Shown: positions 32,633 through 43,052 of the stretch, piece after piece
How the letters are laid out: each line of letters opens with the position of its first letter
Numbering within the stretch: the first letter of the stretch is position 1
From: Anaerolineales bacterium
GTDB taxonomy: Bacteria; Chloroflexota; Anaerolineae; Anaerolineales; Villigracilaceae
Assembly (NCBI GenBank): GCA_016932715.1
Contig: JAFGCG010000090.1
Coordinates: 1-64,000 of the forward strand
DNA: 64,000 bases
Direction: 5' to 3'
Made by a program: the position numbers and the translations under genes
Notes under the pieces: generated by a model
Told to the model about the DNA's origin: nothing
Databases searched by the model: none
What the model saw: only the letters and a program-made list of their open reading frames with translations

Positions 32633-32665
32633 AAAAGAGCGGATTGCCTGGCAATCCGCTCTTTT
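32633..32665. terminator. Bidirectional terminator between rhomboid and S1 genes
   Basis: A perfect 15-bp stem, AAAAGAGCGGATTGC against GCAATCCGCTCTTTT, with a CTG loop. The A/T ends serve both convergent genes. Confidence 0.9.
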
Positions 32666-32681
32666 GCTGTATTTGCGAACT

Positions 32682-33449
32682 CTATCCACCCGTGGGGAGG
32701 CGTTTCTTCATCGTGCGTTCGAGCAGATCTTCCTGCTCCCGTGAAATGCTGGCTTTTGCACGCTTGACCTTGAACGCCTTTTCAGCCTTGGCTTTGTCAA
32801 GGGCCTCCTGCCAGGCGATTTGCATCGCGGTCATTTCGGGCTCTTTTTCTTCTTCCTGCACGGGGACCTCTGATGCTTCTTTCCTGGGACCGCGTTTGCC
32901 AGCCTTCTTATTCTCTTTTTTCGCAGGCTTGAATTCTTCGACTTCCGGCTCAAGAGCTTTCATGCTCAGTTTGATCTGCTTCTTTTTGCGGTTGACGTCC
33001 AGGATCTTGGCTTCGACTTCATCGCCTTCTTTTACTACTTCTCCGGGAGTCTTTACATAGCCATGAGCCAGCTCGCTGACGTGCACCATGCCGGGGCGTT
33101 CGGCGCCAATATCCACAAATGCGCCATAGGACTCGAGGCGAACGACCTTGCCTTTGACCACCATGTCAGGTTCGATCTCTTTCCATTCCAGGGCGAGCGG
33201 CTCGATCATGGTGAGTTCGATGCGATCCTTCTTCACGCGGCGCACCCAAACCTCCACGGTCTGTCCCTCCCGGACGACATCCTCCACTTTATTGACAGGA
33301 TCCTTGCTCAACTGCGAAATGTGGATCACGCCTGGAATACTTTGTCCCACGTCCACCAGCGCCCCCGCAAGAGTAGTTTTTAGTACCTTTCCGCTTAATT
33401 TTGTTTTTGCTTCCAGCGTCGCCGTCGACGCAATATCATTTGTTGTCAT
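32682..33449 (-). CDS. Protein with two S1 RNA-binding domains
   Basis: A 255-aa protein with two S1 domains: residues about 15-85 (GKVLKTTLAGALVDVGQSIPGVIHISQL) and 92-165 (GKVVRLESYGAFVDIGAERPGMVHVSELA). A charged Lys/Glu-rich tail follows. It resembles short bacterial S1-type proteins that bind mRNA or the small ribosomal subunit. ATG 33449 follows GGAG; the longer frame adds 11 residues without support. It is monocistronic. Confidence 0.85.
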   Translation of the reverse strand: MTTNDIASTATLEAKTKLSGKVLKTTLAGALVDVGQSIPGVIHISQLSKDPVNKVEDVVREGQTVEVWVRRVKKDRIELTMIEPLALEWKEIEPDMVVKGKVVRLESYGAFVDIGAERPGMVHVSELAHGYVKTPGEVVKEGDEVEAKILDVNRKKKQIKLSMKALEPEVEEFKPAKKENKKAGKRGPRKEASEVPVQEEEKEPEMTAMQIAWQEALDKAKAEKAFKVKRAKASISREQEDLLERTMKKRLPTGG

Positions 33450-33636
33450 ATTTCTGCTCCTGCAAGATTGTGATAATGCCAAGAATTAATTATACCTGTA
33501 CGACAATCTTGCGTCAATGTGAAATCTGTCTCAAAGTGGATTGAAGTGATTTTGTAAGCTTGCTTATCCCATCTTCAAGGACGCCTCTGGAAGTTGGAAT
33601 TATACGAGTGTTGGAAGAGAAATTCCTTCTTGGGAC

Positions 33637-33666
33637 TTGACTTGTACGCATGTATTGATGTATATT
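33637..33666 (+). promoter_or_regulatory. Promoter of the first Lrp/AsnC gene
   Basis: TTGACT (33637-33642), an 18-base spacer and TATATT (33661-33666). The ATG follows 40 bases after the -10. Confidence 0.6.
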
Positions 33667-33706
33667 GCAGAAACCCTGTAGTTTTCGGCAAAACAATTGG
33701 ATCACC

Positions 33707-34213
33707 ATGTACAATTTCGACAAAACTGACATAAAGATCGTCAATCTCTTACTTGAAGATGGGCGAATGCCTGCTTCGGAGATCGCCCGCCGCCTTGAAG
33801 ATATTTCGGAGCGTGCGGTCCGCTATCGAATTGACCGAATGGTGGCTGAAGGCGTCGTTCACATCAGTGCAGTAGCGAGACCCCAGGCTTTTGGATTGAC
33901 GACCATCGCAGATATATGGATGGAAGTTGAATCCGATCGCATTCTCGAAGTTGCAAAGAAGATGGCTGAATTTGATTGGGTAAGTTATGTTGCTTGTGGG
34001 ATTGGGGAGTCCGATGTAAGCATTCAGATCGTTGCCAAGGATACAGCCGAGATCTATCACTTTGTGACGGACGTGGTTCGGAAAGTCCCGGGCGTGCGTA
34101 AGACGACCACATCCATTGTGCCGCTTATCCTCAAAGATGTGTATCAGTGGCGGGTTCCGGAAAGGATCGTCCGCGAAATCTCTGAAAAAGAAAGCCGTAC
34201 AACAGATCAGTAA
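33707..34213 (+). CDS. Lrp/AsnC-family transcriptional regulator
   Basis: A 168-aa regulator with an N-terminal winged helix-turn-helix (KIVNLLLEDGRMPASEIARRL...ERAVRYRIDRMVAEGVV) and a C-terminal RAM/AsnC ligand-binding domain (about 75-155). These proteins form octamers and usually sense amino acids. The DNA-binding part resembles Lrp, with RAVRYRI as recognition helix. It is 15 bases upstream of the aminotransferase gene at 34229 and probably controls the catabolic genes from there to about 38 kb. Confidence 0.88.
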   Translation: MYNFDKTDIKIVNLLLEDGRMPASEIARRLEDISERAVRYRIDRMVAEGVVHISAVARPQAFGLTTIADIWMEVESDRILEVAKKMAEFDWVSYVACGIGESDVSIQIVAKDTAEIYHFVTDVVRKVPGVRKTTTSIVPLILKDVYQWRVPERIVREISEKESRTTDQ

Positions 34214-34228
34214 ATTTGGAGGAAGTAT

Positions 34229-35527
34229 ATGTTTGGTCCAAAAACGCTTGCGTTGCAAAAGCGCGCCCAGGAGATTGTGCCGCTGGGTGTAAATTCCAAT
34301 TTTCGTTTTTGGGGAGAAGGAATTACGCCCTATGTTGAAAGGGCAAAGGGCGCTTATCTCTGGGATGTGGATGGCAGGAAATACATTGATTATCGAATGG
34401 CTTTTGGACCTATTATTTTAGGGCATTCCTACGATGAGGTGGATCAAAAAGTCATTGAAGAGATCCAAAAGGGGATTCTCTTTGCAATGACAGGCGAACT
34501 TGAAATTGCTGTGGCAGAAATGATTGCCGGGATGGCTCCGGCCATGGAAATGGTTCGCCTGGCATGCTCGGGAACGGAAGCGACCATGCATGCCATTCGC
34601 GTCGCCCGCGCCTACACGGGCCGCGATTTGATCCTGAAATTCGAAGGCAATTATCATGGTTTTCACGATCACACCTTGTGGTCCACCTATGCACCTGTGG
34701 AAGCTTATGGAAACCGCCGCAGCCCCATCCCTGTGCCGGCATCGAGCGGTATTCCCAAGTCCATGCGTGAGTTTATCATTACGCTGCCGTTCAATGATTT
34801 CGAAGGTTTCGAGCGCATGATGCGTTCCTATGGCGAACAGATTGCGGCGGTGATCTCTGAACCGTGTCAGGGCAATTGCGCGGCGATCAATCCACAGGAG
34901 GGATTCCTCGAACTCATGCGCAGGAAGACGGAAGAGTACGGCTGTGTCTTCATCCTGGATGAAGTGAAGACGGGATTTCGCATCGCGAATGGCGGCGCGC
35001 AGGAATATTATGGCGTCCAGCCGGACCTGGCAACGTACGCGAAAGCTCTGGGCAACGGCTACCCGATCGCGGCGTTTGGCGGCAAAAGGGAGATCATGTC
35101 CATTATTGGGCATGGCGTGGCGCAGGGTGGGACGTATACCAATAACAAGCCGGGTGTGGCAGGCGCCTATGCCACGTTGAGTCTGCTGAAATCAAAACCG
35201 ATCCTCAAAACGATCGAGCAGCGCGGGCAGCGCCTTATGGATGGCTTGAAGGAGATCTTCGAAGAGAATGATATTCCCGCCGTATTTACAGGTTATCCTG
35301 CAATGTTCGCATTCTCCCTTGGTGTGGAGGCAGTCACCTGTCAGCGTGATTGGGCGCAGAGCGATCATGCCTTGTATCTCAAACTCGCTGAGAAAGCCAT
35401 CGAGTGCGGTGTGATGCCCGACCATGATGCGCGCGAGCCCTGGTTCCTGTGTTATGAGCACAGCGACGCCGATATTGATGAAACCCTGAATGTATATGCA
35501 GAGATTGTGAAAGAGGTAAAGAGATAA
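34229..35527 (+). CDS. Class-III aminotransferase (glutamate-1-semialdehyde mutase-like)
   Basis: A 432-aa PLP enzyme of the class-III family, closest in style to glutamate-1-semialdehyde 2,1-aminomutase (VPLGVNSNFRFWGEG...YLWDVDGRKYIDY). It has the PLP-phosphate turn CSGTEATMHAIRVARAYTGR, the Asp in VFILDEVKTGFR, and Schiff-base Lys272 in TYAKALGNGYPIAAFGG. Given its place beside an Lrp regulator, a second class-III enzyme and a semialdehyde dehydrogenase, a catabolic transaminase or aminomutase on omega- or beta-amino acids is more likely than heme synthesis. GGAGG precedes the start. Confidence 0.82.
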   Translation: MFGPKTLALQKRAQEIVPLGVNSNFRFWGEGITPYVERAKGAYLWDVDGRKYIDYRMAFGPIILGHSYDEVDQKVIEEIQKGILFAMTGELEIAVAEMIAGMAPAMEMVRLACSGTEATMHAIRVARAYTGRDLILKFEGNYHGFHDHTLWSTYAPVEAYGNRRSPIPVPASSGIPKSMREFIITLPFNDFEGFERMMRSYGEQIAAVISEPCQGNCAAINPQEGFLELMRRKTEEYGCVFILDEVKTGFRIANGGAQEYYGVQPDLATYAKALGNGYPIAAFGGKREIMSIIGHGVAQGGTYTNNKPGVAGAYATLSLLKSKPILKTIEQRGQRLMDGLKEIFEENDIPAVFTGYPAMFAFSLGVEAVTCQRDWAQSDHALYLKLAEKAIECGVMPDHDAREPWFLCYEHSDADIDETLNVYAEIVKEVKR

Positions 35528-35582
35528 AATGATACAGGTACACAAGTGTGTACCTGTATTCTTGTAAATGTATGGAGACCCT

Positions 35583-36893
35583 ATGAGCCCTCTCACAGCA
35601 AAAGAAATTGTCGATCTCAATAAGGAATACACCTTCTATTCCTGGTCCAATCAAAGTCAGGTGAATCCAATTCCAATGGTAAAGGCGGAAGGCGTCTATT
35701 TCTGGGATGCGGACGGCAAGCGCTATCTCGATTTTGCCTCACAATTGGTGAACACCAATGTCGGGCACCAGCACCCCAAAGTGGTGAAAGCAATTCAGGA
35801 TCAAGCCGCACAATTGACCTTTGCCAGTCCCGGTATGGCGACCGAGCCGCGCGGACTGCTCGGAAAGAAGCTGGCAGAGATCACCCCTGGCGATCTGAAG
35901 AAGACGTTCTTTACACTTGGCGGGGCGGAGGCGAATGAGAATGCGATCAAGATCGCCCGTTTCTATACCGGACGACACAAGATCCTGGCACGTTATCGTT
36001 CCTATCACGGCGCAACCTACGGCGCGATGGCACTGACCGGGGACTACCGCCGCTTACCGGTCGAGCCGGCAATTCCGGGTGTCGTGCACTTTCTGGACCC
36101 ATATTGCTATCGTTGTCCGTTTGGCTGGGACAATGCAGATACGTGTTGTCGTCAGTGCATCAGGCACGTGGAGGAAGTGATCGAGCATGAAGGTCCCGAT
36201 CAGATCGCGGCGATTTTCCTTGAAGGCGTGACCGGCACGAACGGACTCATCATCCCGCCTGATGATTATTGGCCCCGCATGCGGGAAATTTGCGACAAAT
36301 ATGGGATCCTGCTCGTCTCTGACGAAGTGATGAGCGGCTGGGGCCGTACAGGTGAATGGTTCGCGGTGAATCACTGGAATGTCGTGCCGGATATCATCAC
36401 AACCGCCAAAGGCATTACCTCGGGCTATGTGCCGCTGGGCGCGGTGATCGTCCGGGAGAAGATCGCCAAATTTTTCGACGACAAAGTGCTGTTTGCCGGC
36501 CTGACCTATAACGGTCACGCGCTGGCTTGTGCCGCAGCGCTGGCAACCATCGCAGCCTACGCAGAAGAGGACATTTTTGCGAATGCGAAACGCGTCGGGA
36601 AATTTCTTGGCGAGCGCCTGGAGGTGCTGAAGGCAAAACATCCTTCTGTTGGCGATGTGCGCTATATCGGCTTGTTCTCCGGGCTGGAGCTTGTGAAGAA
36701 CCGCCAAACGAAAGAGCCCATGGATTTGACGCTTCTCAAGAACTTTTTGATCTCGAACGGCGTGTATGTTTTCAATTTCAAAAATGTTTTGTTCGTTGTC
36801 CCGCCCCTGGTGATTGCAGAAGAGCAGCTCGATGAAGGACTGGACCTGATCGATGACGGCCTCGCGGAATTGATGGACAAGCAAGTTTCGTAA
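35583..36893 (+). CDS. Class-III omega-amino-acid:pyruvate-type aminotransferase
   Basis: A 436-aa PLP enzyme: TLGGAEANENAIKIARFYTGR (phosphate site), SYHGATYGAMALTGDYRR, VSDEVMSGWGRTGEWFA, Schiff-base Lys276 in ITTAKGITSGYVPLGA, and LTYNGHALACAAALATI. It groups by eye with taurine/beta-alanine/GABA:pyruvate transaminases. It also has a Cys-rich insertion (DPYCYRCPFGWDNADTCCRQC) of the type seen in that subgroup. ATG 35583 has GGAGA upstream. The product semialdehyde would be oxidised by the dehydrogenase encoded 24 bases downstream. Confidence 0.85.
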   Translation: MSPLTAKEIVDLNKEYTFYSWSNQSQVNPIPMVKAEGVYFWDADGKRYLDFASQLVNTNVGHQHPKVVKAIQDQAAQLTFASPGMATEPRGLLGKKLAEITPGDLKKTFFTLGGAEANENAIKIARFYTGRHKILARYRSYHGATYGAMALTGDYRRLPVEPAIPGVVHFLDPYCYRCPFGWDNADTCCRQCIRHVEEVIEHEGPDQIAAIFLEGVTGTNGLIIPPDDYWPRMREICDKYGILLVSDEVMSGWGRTGEWFAVNHWNVVPDIITTAKGITSGYVPLGAVIVREKIAKFFDDKVLFAGLTYNGHALACAAALATIAAYAEEDIFANAKRVGKFLGERLEVLKAKHPSVGDVRYIGLFSGLELVKNRQTKEPMDLTLLKNFLISNGVYVFNFKNVLFVVPPLVIAEEQLDEGLDLIDDGLAELMDKQVS

Positions 36894-36917
36894 CCTGAAT
36901 ATCTTTCTGGAGACAAC

Positions 36918-38384
36918 ATGGAAATCCTGAACTACATCAACGGCGAATGGATCAAGCCGGACGCAAAGGAATATCTTGATGTGATCAACCCTGCCACAGG
37001 AGCCGCCCTTGCAAAAGCTCCACTTGGCAGCAAAGCCGATGTGGCGGCGGCGGCGAAGGCAGCCGGCGCGGCGTTCCCAGCCTGGCGGCAGACGCCCGTT
37101 CAAGACCGCGTGCAATATCTTTTCAAGCTGCGCGACCTGCTCAAAGCCAATCATGACGAAATTGCGCGCATCATTACCGACGAATGCGGCAAGACGTTTG
37201 GTGAATCAAAAGGCGAAATGGTGCGTGCGATCGAGAATGTGGAAGTCGCCTGTGGCATGCCGCATCTGATGAAAGGGGAGCTTGTCGAGGACATCGCGCC
37301 GGGCATCGACGAGCTGATGATCCGCCAGCCGGTGGGCGTGTGCGCCACGATCGCGCCGTTCAACTTTCCGGGGATGATCGCCTTCTGGTATTTGCCCTAT
37401 GCGATTGCCGCGGGCAATACCTACATTGTGAAGCCCTCCGAAAAAGTGCCGATGACCATGCAATTTATCTTCAAGCTCATCGAGCAGGTGGGTTTTCCAA
37501 AGGGAGTCGTGAATCTGGTCAATGGCGCGAAGGAAGTGGTGGATGGCATCCTTGAACACCCAGCCATCCGCGCGATCACGTTTGTCGGTTCGACGAATGT
37601 TGCTAAGTATATTTATGCGACCGCCGCGGCACATGGGAAGCGCGTGCAAGCCCAGGGCGGCGCGAAGAATCCCGTTATCGTTCTGCCGGATGCGGATATG
37701 GAAATGGCGACGAAGATCGTTGCGGATTCCGCCTTCGGCTGCGCGGGCCAGCGCTGCCTCGCCGTCTCTTTCGCCGTGACGGTGGCCGAGGCGCACAATA
37801 CGTTTACCGAGCTGATCTGCGAGGCGGCTTCGACGCGCGTCGTGGGCTACGGGCTGGATTCCGGCGTTCAGATGGGACCCGTGATCAGCGCCGCGAGCAA
37901 GGCGCGAGTCGAGCAGCTGATTGGACTCGGCGTCCAGGAGGGGGCAGCCATCCCCGTCGATGGACGCGGGGCTTCTGTCAAAGGCTACGAGGGCGGCTAC
38001 TTCGTTCGGCCCACCATCCTGGCTGACGTCCCGCGTGGGAGCGAAATCGCAAAGACGGAAATCTTTGGGCCCGTCCTGAGTCTGATGCATGTCAATACTG
38101 TGGAGGAAGCCATCGAACTTGCCAACAGCGGACAGTACGGCAACCAGGCGAGTCTGTTTACCACCAGTGGGAACGCCGCCCGCCGATTCAGGTACGAGGT
38201 CCAGGCAGGCAACATCGGGATCAATATCGGCGTCGCCGCGCCGATGGCGTTCTTCCCCTTCAGCGGATGGAAAGATTCGTTTTTTGGCGATATGCACGGA
38301 CAGAGCATGGATGCGGTGGAGTTCTTTACACAGAAGAAAGTGGTTGTCGAGCGCTGGCCCAAGGAGTGGAGCAGGAAATTCTAG
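36918..38384 (+). CDS. mmsA: CoA-acylating (methyl)malonate-semialdehyde dehydrogenase
   Basis: A 488-aa NAD-dependent aldehyde dehydrogenase of the MmsA/IolA type, which makes acetyl- or propionyl-CoA from malonate or methylmalonate semialdehyde with loss of CO2. Family features are [64 protein letters not shown], catalytic Cys280 in [13 protein letters not shown], and [17 protein letters not shown] near the end. It lacks the general-base Glu of hydrolytic ALDHs, as expected (QAQGGAKN). Beta-alanine or valine-type substrates fit the transaminases upstream. Confidence 0.92.
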   Translation: MEILNYINGEWIKPDAKEYLDVINPATGAALAKAPLGSKADVAAAAKAAGAAFPAWRQTPVQDRVQYLFKLRDLLKANHDEIARIITDECGKTFGESKGEMVRAIENVEVACGMPHLMKGELVEDIAPGIDELMIRQPVGVCATIAPFNFPGMIAFWYLPYAIAAGNTYIVKPSEKVPMTMQFIFKLIEQVGFPKGVVNLVNGAKEVVDGILEHPAIRAITFVGSTNVAKYIYATAAAHGKRVQAQGGAKNPVIVLPDADMEMATKIVADSAFGCAGQRCLAVSFAVTVAEAHNTFTELICEAASTRVVGYGLDSGVQMGPVISAASKARVEQLIGLGVQEGAAIPVDGRGASVKGYEGGYFVRPTILADVPRGSEIAKTEIFGPVLSLMHVNTVEEAIELANSGQYGNQASLFTTSGNAARRFRYEVQAGNIGINIGVAAPMAFFPFSGWKDSFFGDMHGQSMDAVEFFTQKKVVVERWPKEWSRKF

Positions 38385-38696
38385 ATCCCACTTGTTTACA
38401 GGCCTTGCCTTCGCGAAATTATCATGGCAATGAACTGCGATCTCACCGTCTGTGCCCAAAATAGATGATTAGACTCTGCGGCGTCATCAGCATTTCCGAT
38501 CATCACCTGCGAAAGTTTGCTTCACATCATTTGCGAATTTATGAGAAAATAGCCGACAATAATTGTTGATCGGTATATACTTCACGAATCCGCAGATTAG
38601 GTATAAAGTTGCATCACGCTTGTCGGGCGTGGTGTGCTTTTGCTTATCGCTGATGGGTGCGCGAAATATTCACTCCAGGATTCATAGAGGAGAAGA
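38385..38696. other. Intergenic control region ahead of the Pot transporter
   Basis: About 310 bases without a gene. It holds a small palindrome (CAATAATTG, about 38559), AT-rich -10-like sequences (TATATAC near 38573, TATAAAG near 38601), and the Shine-Dalgarno GAGGAGAAG of potA at its end. It is a likely site of promoter and Lrp-type regulation. No terminator is clear after mmsA. Confidence 0.45.
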
Positions 38697-39815
38697 ATGA
38701 TGGCCGGTGAGTTTGCAGTAGAGCTGAGAGACGTTGTAAAAAATTTCATTACGCCCGAAGGCAGCGAGTTAGCCGCCGTCGATCATGTCACGATGCAAAT
38801 CAGGAACGGCGAGTTCTTTTCGATGCTTGGTTCTTCGGGTTGCGGCAAGACCACGTCTCTGCGGATGATCGCGGGATTCGAATGGCCCACAGAAGGTGAG
38901 ATCTATATCGAAGGCAAAGCGGTGGGGCACACGCCTCCCTTCCAGCGCAAGGTGAATACCGTTTTTCAAAATTATGCACTCTTTCAGCACATGACCGTTT
39001 TCGAGAATGTCGCTTTCGGCCTCGAAATGGAAGGCGCCGCGAAAGAGGAAATCAAAAAGCGCGTGGCAAAAGCACTGGAGATGGTGCAGCTCACGGGGAT
39101 GGAGCGCCGCCGCCCCAGGCAACTCTCAGGGGGGCAGCAGCAGCGAGTCGCGGTCGCCCGCGCCCTGGTAAAAATCCCTGACGTGCTCCTGCTCGATGAG
39201 CCGCTGGGCGCACTGGACTTGAAACTGCGCAAGGAAATGCAGCTCGAACTCAAAGCCCTGCAGCAGCAACTCGGGATCACGTTCGTCTATGTGACTCACG
39301 ACCAGGAAGAGGCCCTCACTATGTCCGATCGGATTGCCGTGATGAGCAAAGGCGCCGTCCGGCAGATCGGCACTCCCGTGGAGATCTATGAAAGACCGTC
39401 AAACCGGTTCGTGGCTGATTTTATCGGCGAGGCCAATTTCTTCGACGGCAGGATCAAGTCGCTGGCGAAGGATGAGGCGCTGGTTTACGTCCCTGCGTTG
39501 AACGCAGACCTGACCGGGCTTCCCGTATCGGATGGACTGGTAAATGGCGAAGAGGTGGTCGTTTCCATCCGCCCTGAGAAAGTTCGTATCACCGCGGAAG
39601 AAACCATGAATACAAACCTCTTCCGCGGTAAAGTTACCAATACGGTCTATATCGGGACGGACACGCACGTATATCTGGATGTATGCAATGCAAAATTGAA
39701 AGTGTACGAACAAAACCGCATCTCGCGGCTCGATCCGGGATCGTTTTATACGGTTGGGCAGGAAGTGTTGCTGATCCTGCCGCCTGAAAACACACTTTTC
39801 TTGAAAAAGGACTAG
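38697..39815 (+). CDS. potA: Spermidine/putrescine ABC importer, ATPase PotA
   Basis: A 372-aa ATPase: Walker [20 protein letters not shown]-loop [23 protein letters not shown], signature [16 protein letters not shown], Walker [13 protein letters not shown], and switch His in [17 protein letters not shown]-terminal TOBE domain (about 240-370) is typical of the PotA/FbpC group. It is the first gene of a complete four-gene importer with permeases and binding protein. Substrate assignment to polyamines is from operon pattern and family. Confidence 0.92.
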   Translation: MMAGEFAVELRDVVKNFITPEGSELAAVDHVTMQIRNGEFFSMLGSSGCGKTTSLRMIAGFEWPTEGEIYIEGKAVGHTPPFQRKVNTVFQNYALFQHMTVFENVAFGLEMEGAAKEEIKKRVAKALEMVQLTGMERRRPRQLSGGQQQRVAVARALVKIPDVLLLDEPLGALDLKLRKEMQLELKALQQQLGITFVYVTHDQEEALTMSDRIAVMSKGAVRQIGTPVEIYERPSNRFVADFIGEANFFDGRIKSLAKDEALVYVPALNADLTGLPVSDGLVNGEEVVVSIRPEKVRITAEETMNTNLFRGKVTNTVYIGTDTHVYLDVCNAKLKVYEQNRISRLDPGSFYTVGQEVLLILPPENTLFLKKD

Positions 39816-39817
39816 GC

Positions 39818-40741
39818 ATGTTTCAAAGGCTCCGCGAAAACAAGTCAGTGCAAGGCACATTGCTGGCGTTGCCCACCATGATATGGTTGTCGGTACTGCT
39901 GATTCTTCCGCTGCTGCTGACGCTGGTTATAAGTTTTGGCAGGCGCAGCCCGGACGGGAATGTAATTTTTACCTTTACATTGGATAACTATATTCGCCTG
40001 CTGGGATATCACACAAATTGCGCGGGCGGCCAGGCGCGCTGCTTCGACCCGATTTATGCCACTATCCTATGGCGTTCGCTTGTGCTGGCGTTCAATACAA
40101 CGGTCCTCGTGATCCTGCTTGGGTATCCGCTCGCGTATTTTATTGCACGCGCACATCCAAAAAAGCGGAATCTATACCTGTTCATGGTCCTGATCCCGCT
40201 GTGGACAAATTTCGTGATCCGCGTGTACGCCTGGATGATGCTGCTGCGCAAGGAAGGCGGAATCAATATTGCCCTGGGATGGTTTGCGAATTTACTGGGG
40301 ATCCCTTTCCAGCCGCTTGAGATGTTGTACACACCGGGTGCCGTGCTGGTGGGTATGGTGTACGAGTTTTTGCCGTTCATGATCCTGCCCATCTTTACAT
40401 CGCTGGAGAAAATTGACAACTCCCTCTACGAGGCGGCTGCCGACCTGGGCGCAAATGCGATCCGGACCTTCCTGCGGGTGACGCTGCCCCTGTCCATGCC
40501 CGGGGTAGTGGCCGGCACGATCCTTGTTTTCATTCCTGTGATGGGGACCTTCATCGTCTCGGATATCCTCGGCGGGCGGCAGGTGATCCTGGTTGGCAAT
40601 CTGATCCAGAGGCAGTACCTCGATGCGCGCGACCCGACCTTTGGCGCGGCCGCGGCGCTGATCCTCATGGTGATGACCCTGATCGTCACGTATTTCTACA
40701 CGCGTCGATTTGGCTTCGGTGAGGAGATCGTTGCTGTATGA
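39818..40741 (+). CDS. potB: Polyamine ABC importer permease PotB
   Basis: A 307-aa membrane protein with six helices and the inner-membrane EAA loop ([31 protein letters not shown]) that contacts the ATPase. The N-terminal [27 protein letters not shown] and the periplasmic loop are PotB-like. It starts two bases after potA and its stop overlaps the potC ATG. Confidence 0.92.
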   Translation: MFQRLRENKSVQGTLLALPTMIWLSVLLILPLLLTLVISFGRRSPDGNVIFTFTLDNYIRLLGYHTNCAGGQARCFDPIYATILWRSLVLAFNTTVLVILLGYPLAYFIARAHPKKRNLYLFMVLIPLWTNFVIRVYAWMMLLRKEGGINIALGWFANLLGIPFQPLEMLYTPGAVLVGMVYEFLPFMILPIFTSLEKIDNSLYEAAADLGANAIRTFLRVTLPLSMPGVVAGTILVFIPVMGTFIVSDILGGRQVILVGNLIQRQYLDARDPTFGAAAALILMVMTLIVTYFYTRRFGFGEEIVAV

Positions 40742-41628
40742 ATCCGTTTCGCCGCTCCCCCTTTGTCATTGCTGCCACCATCCTGGTCTATTTCTTTTTG
40801 TATGCACCGATTGTCGGCTTGGTCCTGTATTCCTTCAATGCCTCGCGCACCAATGTCAAATTCGAAGGCATCATTCCCGCTTTTAGCGAGCGGGTCGTGA
40901 TGGATGGCAGCCTGGTCAAATCCAGCCCGTGCGGACCGTTCCACTGGTATTGTGATCTCGCAAAAAATGATGATGTACTCGAAGCCGCCGGCAACACGTT
41001 GAAGATCGCCATCACGGCGACGATCCTCTCGACCATCATTGGGACGATGGCTGCACTGGCGCTTCAGCGCTATGACTTCAAGTTGAAGCTGTTTTCCCAG
41101 GTCTCGCTCTACATCCCGATCGTGATCCCGGAGATCGTGATGGGGATCGGTGCACTGACCTTGTTCAGCCAATTGTTTCAATTCCTGAATTCCACGCTGA
41201 ATCTCTCAGGGGACGCGCGTTTGTCACTTGGCATCGTGACCGTGACGGTGAGTCACATTGCATTTATGATTCCTTTTGTAACGCTCGTCGTGCAGGCTCG
41301 CCTGCAGGGCTTCGACAAATCCTTTGAGGAAGCCGCGATGGATTTGGGGGCGGACGAGTGGACCACGTTCCGCCGTGTCACGTTTCCGATGATCCTGCCG
41401 GGTGTGCTGTCGGGTGCGTTGCTGGCATTTACTCTTTCCCTCGATGACTTTGTGATCACATTCTTCACGAATGGACCAGGCTCGACCACCCTGCCCATCT
41501 ATGTCTATGGTTTGCTGAGGCGCATTATCACACCGCAGGTAAATGCCCTGTCAACGATTTGGATTTTGGTCGTTTTCATTGCGGTGTTATCGCTGCAGTT
41601 GATCCAGAATCGGACAGAGAAAGCGTAG
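40738..41628 (+). CDS. potC: Polyamine ABC importer permease PotC
   Basis: A 296-aa permease with six helices and EAA loop ([32 protein letters not shown]). [16 protein letters not shown] near the N-terminus and [29 protein letters not shown] near the C-terminus are characteristic of PotC. The ATG lies within the potB stop (ATGA). Confidence 0.92.
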   Translation: MNPFRRSPFVIAATILVYFFLYAPIVGLVLYSFNASRTNVKFEGIIPAFSERVVMDGSLVKSSPCGPFHWYCDLAKNDDVLEAAGNTLKIAITATILSTIIGTMAALALQRYDFKLKLFSQVSLYIPIVIPEIVMGIGALTLFSQLFQFLNSTLNLSGDARLSLGIVTVTVSHIAFMIPFVTLVVQARLQGFDKSFEEAAMDLGADEWTTFRRVTFPMILPGVLSGALLAFTLSLDDFVITFFTNGPGSTTLPIYVYGLLRRIITPQVNALSTIWILVVFIAVLSLQLIQNRTEKA

Positions 41629-41712
41629 CATCCTGCAGCGACATAAATCTCCGGGTATCTCGCGGCGATCCGCGTGACCAAATCGGTTTTTCCATTTCCA
41701 AAGGAGGAAGAG

Positions 41713-42876
41713 ATGTGCAAGTCAAAATTGTATCGCCTGCTGGCATTGCTTGTCGCCACGAGCCTCATGCTGGCGGCCTGTGGGGGAGGGGAAACTGCTC
41801 AGGCAACGGAACCAGCTACCGGTGGGGAGGGACCGAAGGTGACCTCCAGCGGCTTTGTGTGTCCTGAGCCAAACCCGCGTATGGAAGTGACATCCACGGA
41901 ATTGAATCTCTTTGTGTGGACGGAATACTTCCCCCAGGATATGCTGGATTGTTTTGAGCTGGTATACGATATCAAATTGAATCGTGACGAGTATTCCAGC
42001 AATGAAGAGATGTATGCCAAGCTGTCCGGGGGCGGTGCCGCCTACGATCTCGCCCAGCCGACCGACTATATCATCGGTTTGATGATTCGCCAGGACCTGC
42101 TGCAGGAGCTGGATCATTCAAAGCTGCCGAACATGAAGAACTTCGATGAAGGCTGGATGAACAAACCATTCGATCCCGGGAACCGCTACACTGTTCCGTA
42201 TTTGGCAGGCACCGATGCGATCGTGGTCAATACAGACGCGGTCGAGAATGTCCCACAGTCGTGGGCTGATCTATGGAAACCTGAATACGCCGGGCGCATG
42301 ATCGCCCTCGATGACTCGCGCGTGCTGATCGGCGCTGCGCTGCTCATACTGGGATATGATGTCAACACCAGGGATCCTGGAGAACTCGAGGAAGCAAAGG
42401 CCAAGCTTGCTGAACTCATTCCGAATATCAAGGTTTTCGATAGTGACAGCCCCAAGACAGCTCTCATCGCGGGGGATGTGGATCTGGGGATAACGTGGAC
42501 ATTCGAGGCACTGGCGGCGCAGCAGGAGAATCCTGCCATTCAGTTCATCTATCCCACAGAAGGCGCTGTTCTCTGGCAGGATAACTGGGTCCTGCTCAAA
42601 GACGCAGCCCATGCGGATGCCGCCTATGCCTGGTTGAACTACATCAACCAGGGTGAGGTCTTCTGGCTGACCCTGATTGACTACACCTATATTAACCCCA
42701 ATAAAGCAGCCTTGGAATACGCAAAGGAAAACCAGCCCGATATCTATAAGGCGTATTTTGACTCGCCCATCACCAACCCGCCGCCGGAAGCGATAGCCAA
42801 TGGGCACGGTATCGAGGATGTCGGGGAGGCGACACCCCTCTACGACGCGATCTGGGTGGAAGTAAAGGGGCAGTAA
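41713..42876 (+). CDS. potD: Polyamine-binding lipoprotein PotD
   Basis: A 387-aa extracytoplasmic binding protein anchored by a lipobox (LMLAACGGG). The mature part matches PotD/PotF: ELNLFVWTEYFPQDMLDCFELVYDIKLNRDEYSSNEEMYAKLSGG, DLAQPTDYIIGLM, YLAGTDAIVVNTD and the LWQDNWVLLKDAAHADAAYAWLNYIN segment. The Asp/Trp/Tyr residues typical of polyamine binding (YFPQDM, DNWV, WLNYI) are present. AAGGAGG at 41701-41707 fixes the start. A strong terminator follows. Confidence 0.92.
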   Translation: MCKSKLYRLLALLVATSLMLAACGGGETAQATEPATGGEGPKVTSSGFVCPEPNPRMEVTSTELNLFVWTEYFPQDMLDCFELVYDIKLNRDEYSSNEEMYAKLSGGGAAYDLAQPTDYIIGLMIRQDLLQELDHSKLPNMKNFDEGWMNKPFDPGNRYTVPYLAGTDAIVVNTDAVENVPQSWADLWKPEYAGRMIALDDSRVLIGAALLILGYDVNTRDPGELEEAKAKLAELIPNIKVFDSDSPKTALIAGDVDLGITWTFEALAAQQENPAIQFIYPTEGAVLWQDNWVLLKDAAHADAAYAWLNYINQGEVFWLTLIDYTYINPNKAALEYAKENQPDIYKAYFDSPITNPPPEAIANGHGIEDVGEATPLYDAIWVEVKGQ

Positions 42877-42895
42877 CTCAATAAGGCGTGAAGAC

Positions 42896-42929
42896 AAAGT
42901 TCCCGGCTGCGAAAGCAGCCGGGAACTTT
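42896..42929 (+). terminator. Terminator of the pot operon
   Basis: A perfect 15-bp stem, AAAGTTCCCGGCTGC against GCAGCCGGGAACTTT, with a GAAA tetraloop. Confidence 0.92.
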
Positions 42930-43017
42930 CACGTCGGTCAGCGTGCATATGAAGAAACGCTTCCAGCCAGAAAAGACACGAAACTGGACCATATTATGCA
43001 AAATCGGCACAAGATAG

Positions 43018-43046
43018 TTGACTTTGGTATGTAATCGTTATAAAAT
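43018..43046 (+). promoter_or_regulatory. Promoter of the second Lrp/AsnC gene (leaderless)
   Basis: TTGACT (43018-43023), a 17-base spacer and TAAAAT (43041-43046). The GTG start at 43053 lies seven bases after the -10, so the transcript is probably leaderless. Confidence 0.65.
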
Positions 43047-43052
43047 AGTGTT

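Noticed and set aside
37206..38459. 417-codon open frame antisense to mmsA
   Set aside because: Mirror of a well-supported dehydrogenase gene, with no recognisable domain.
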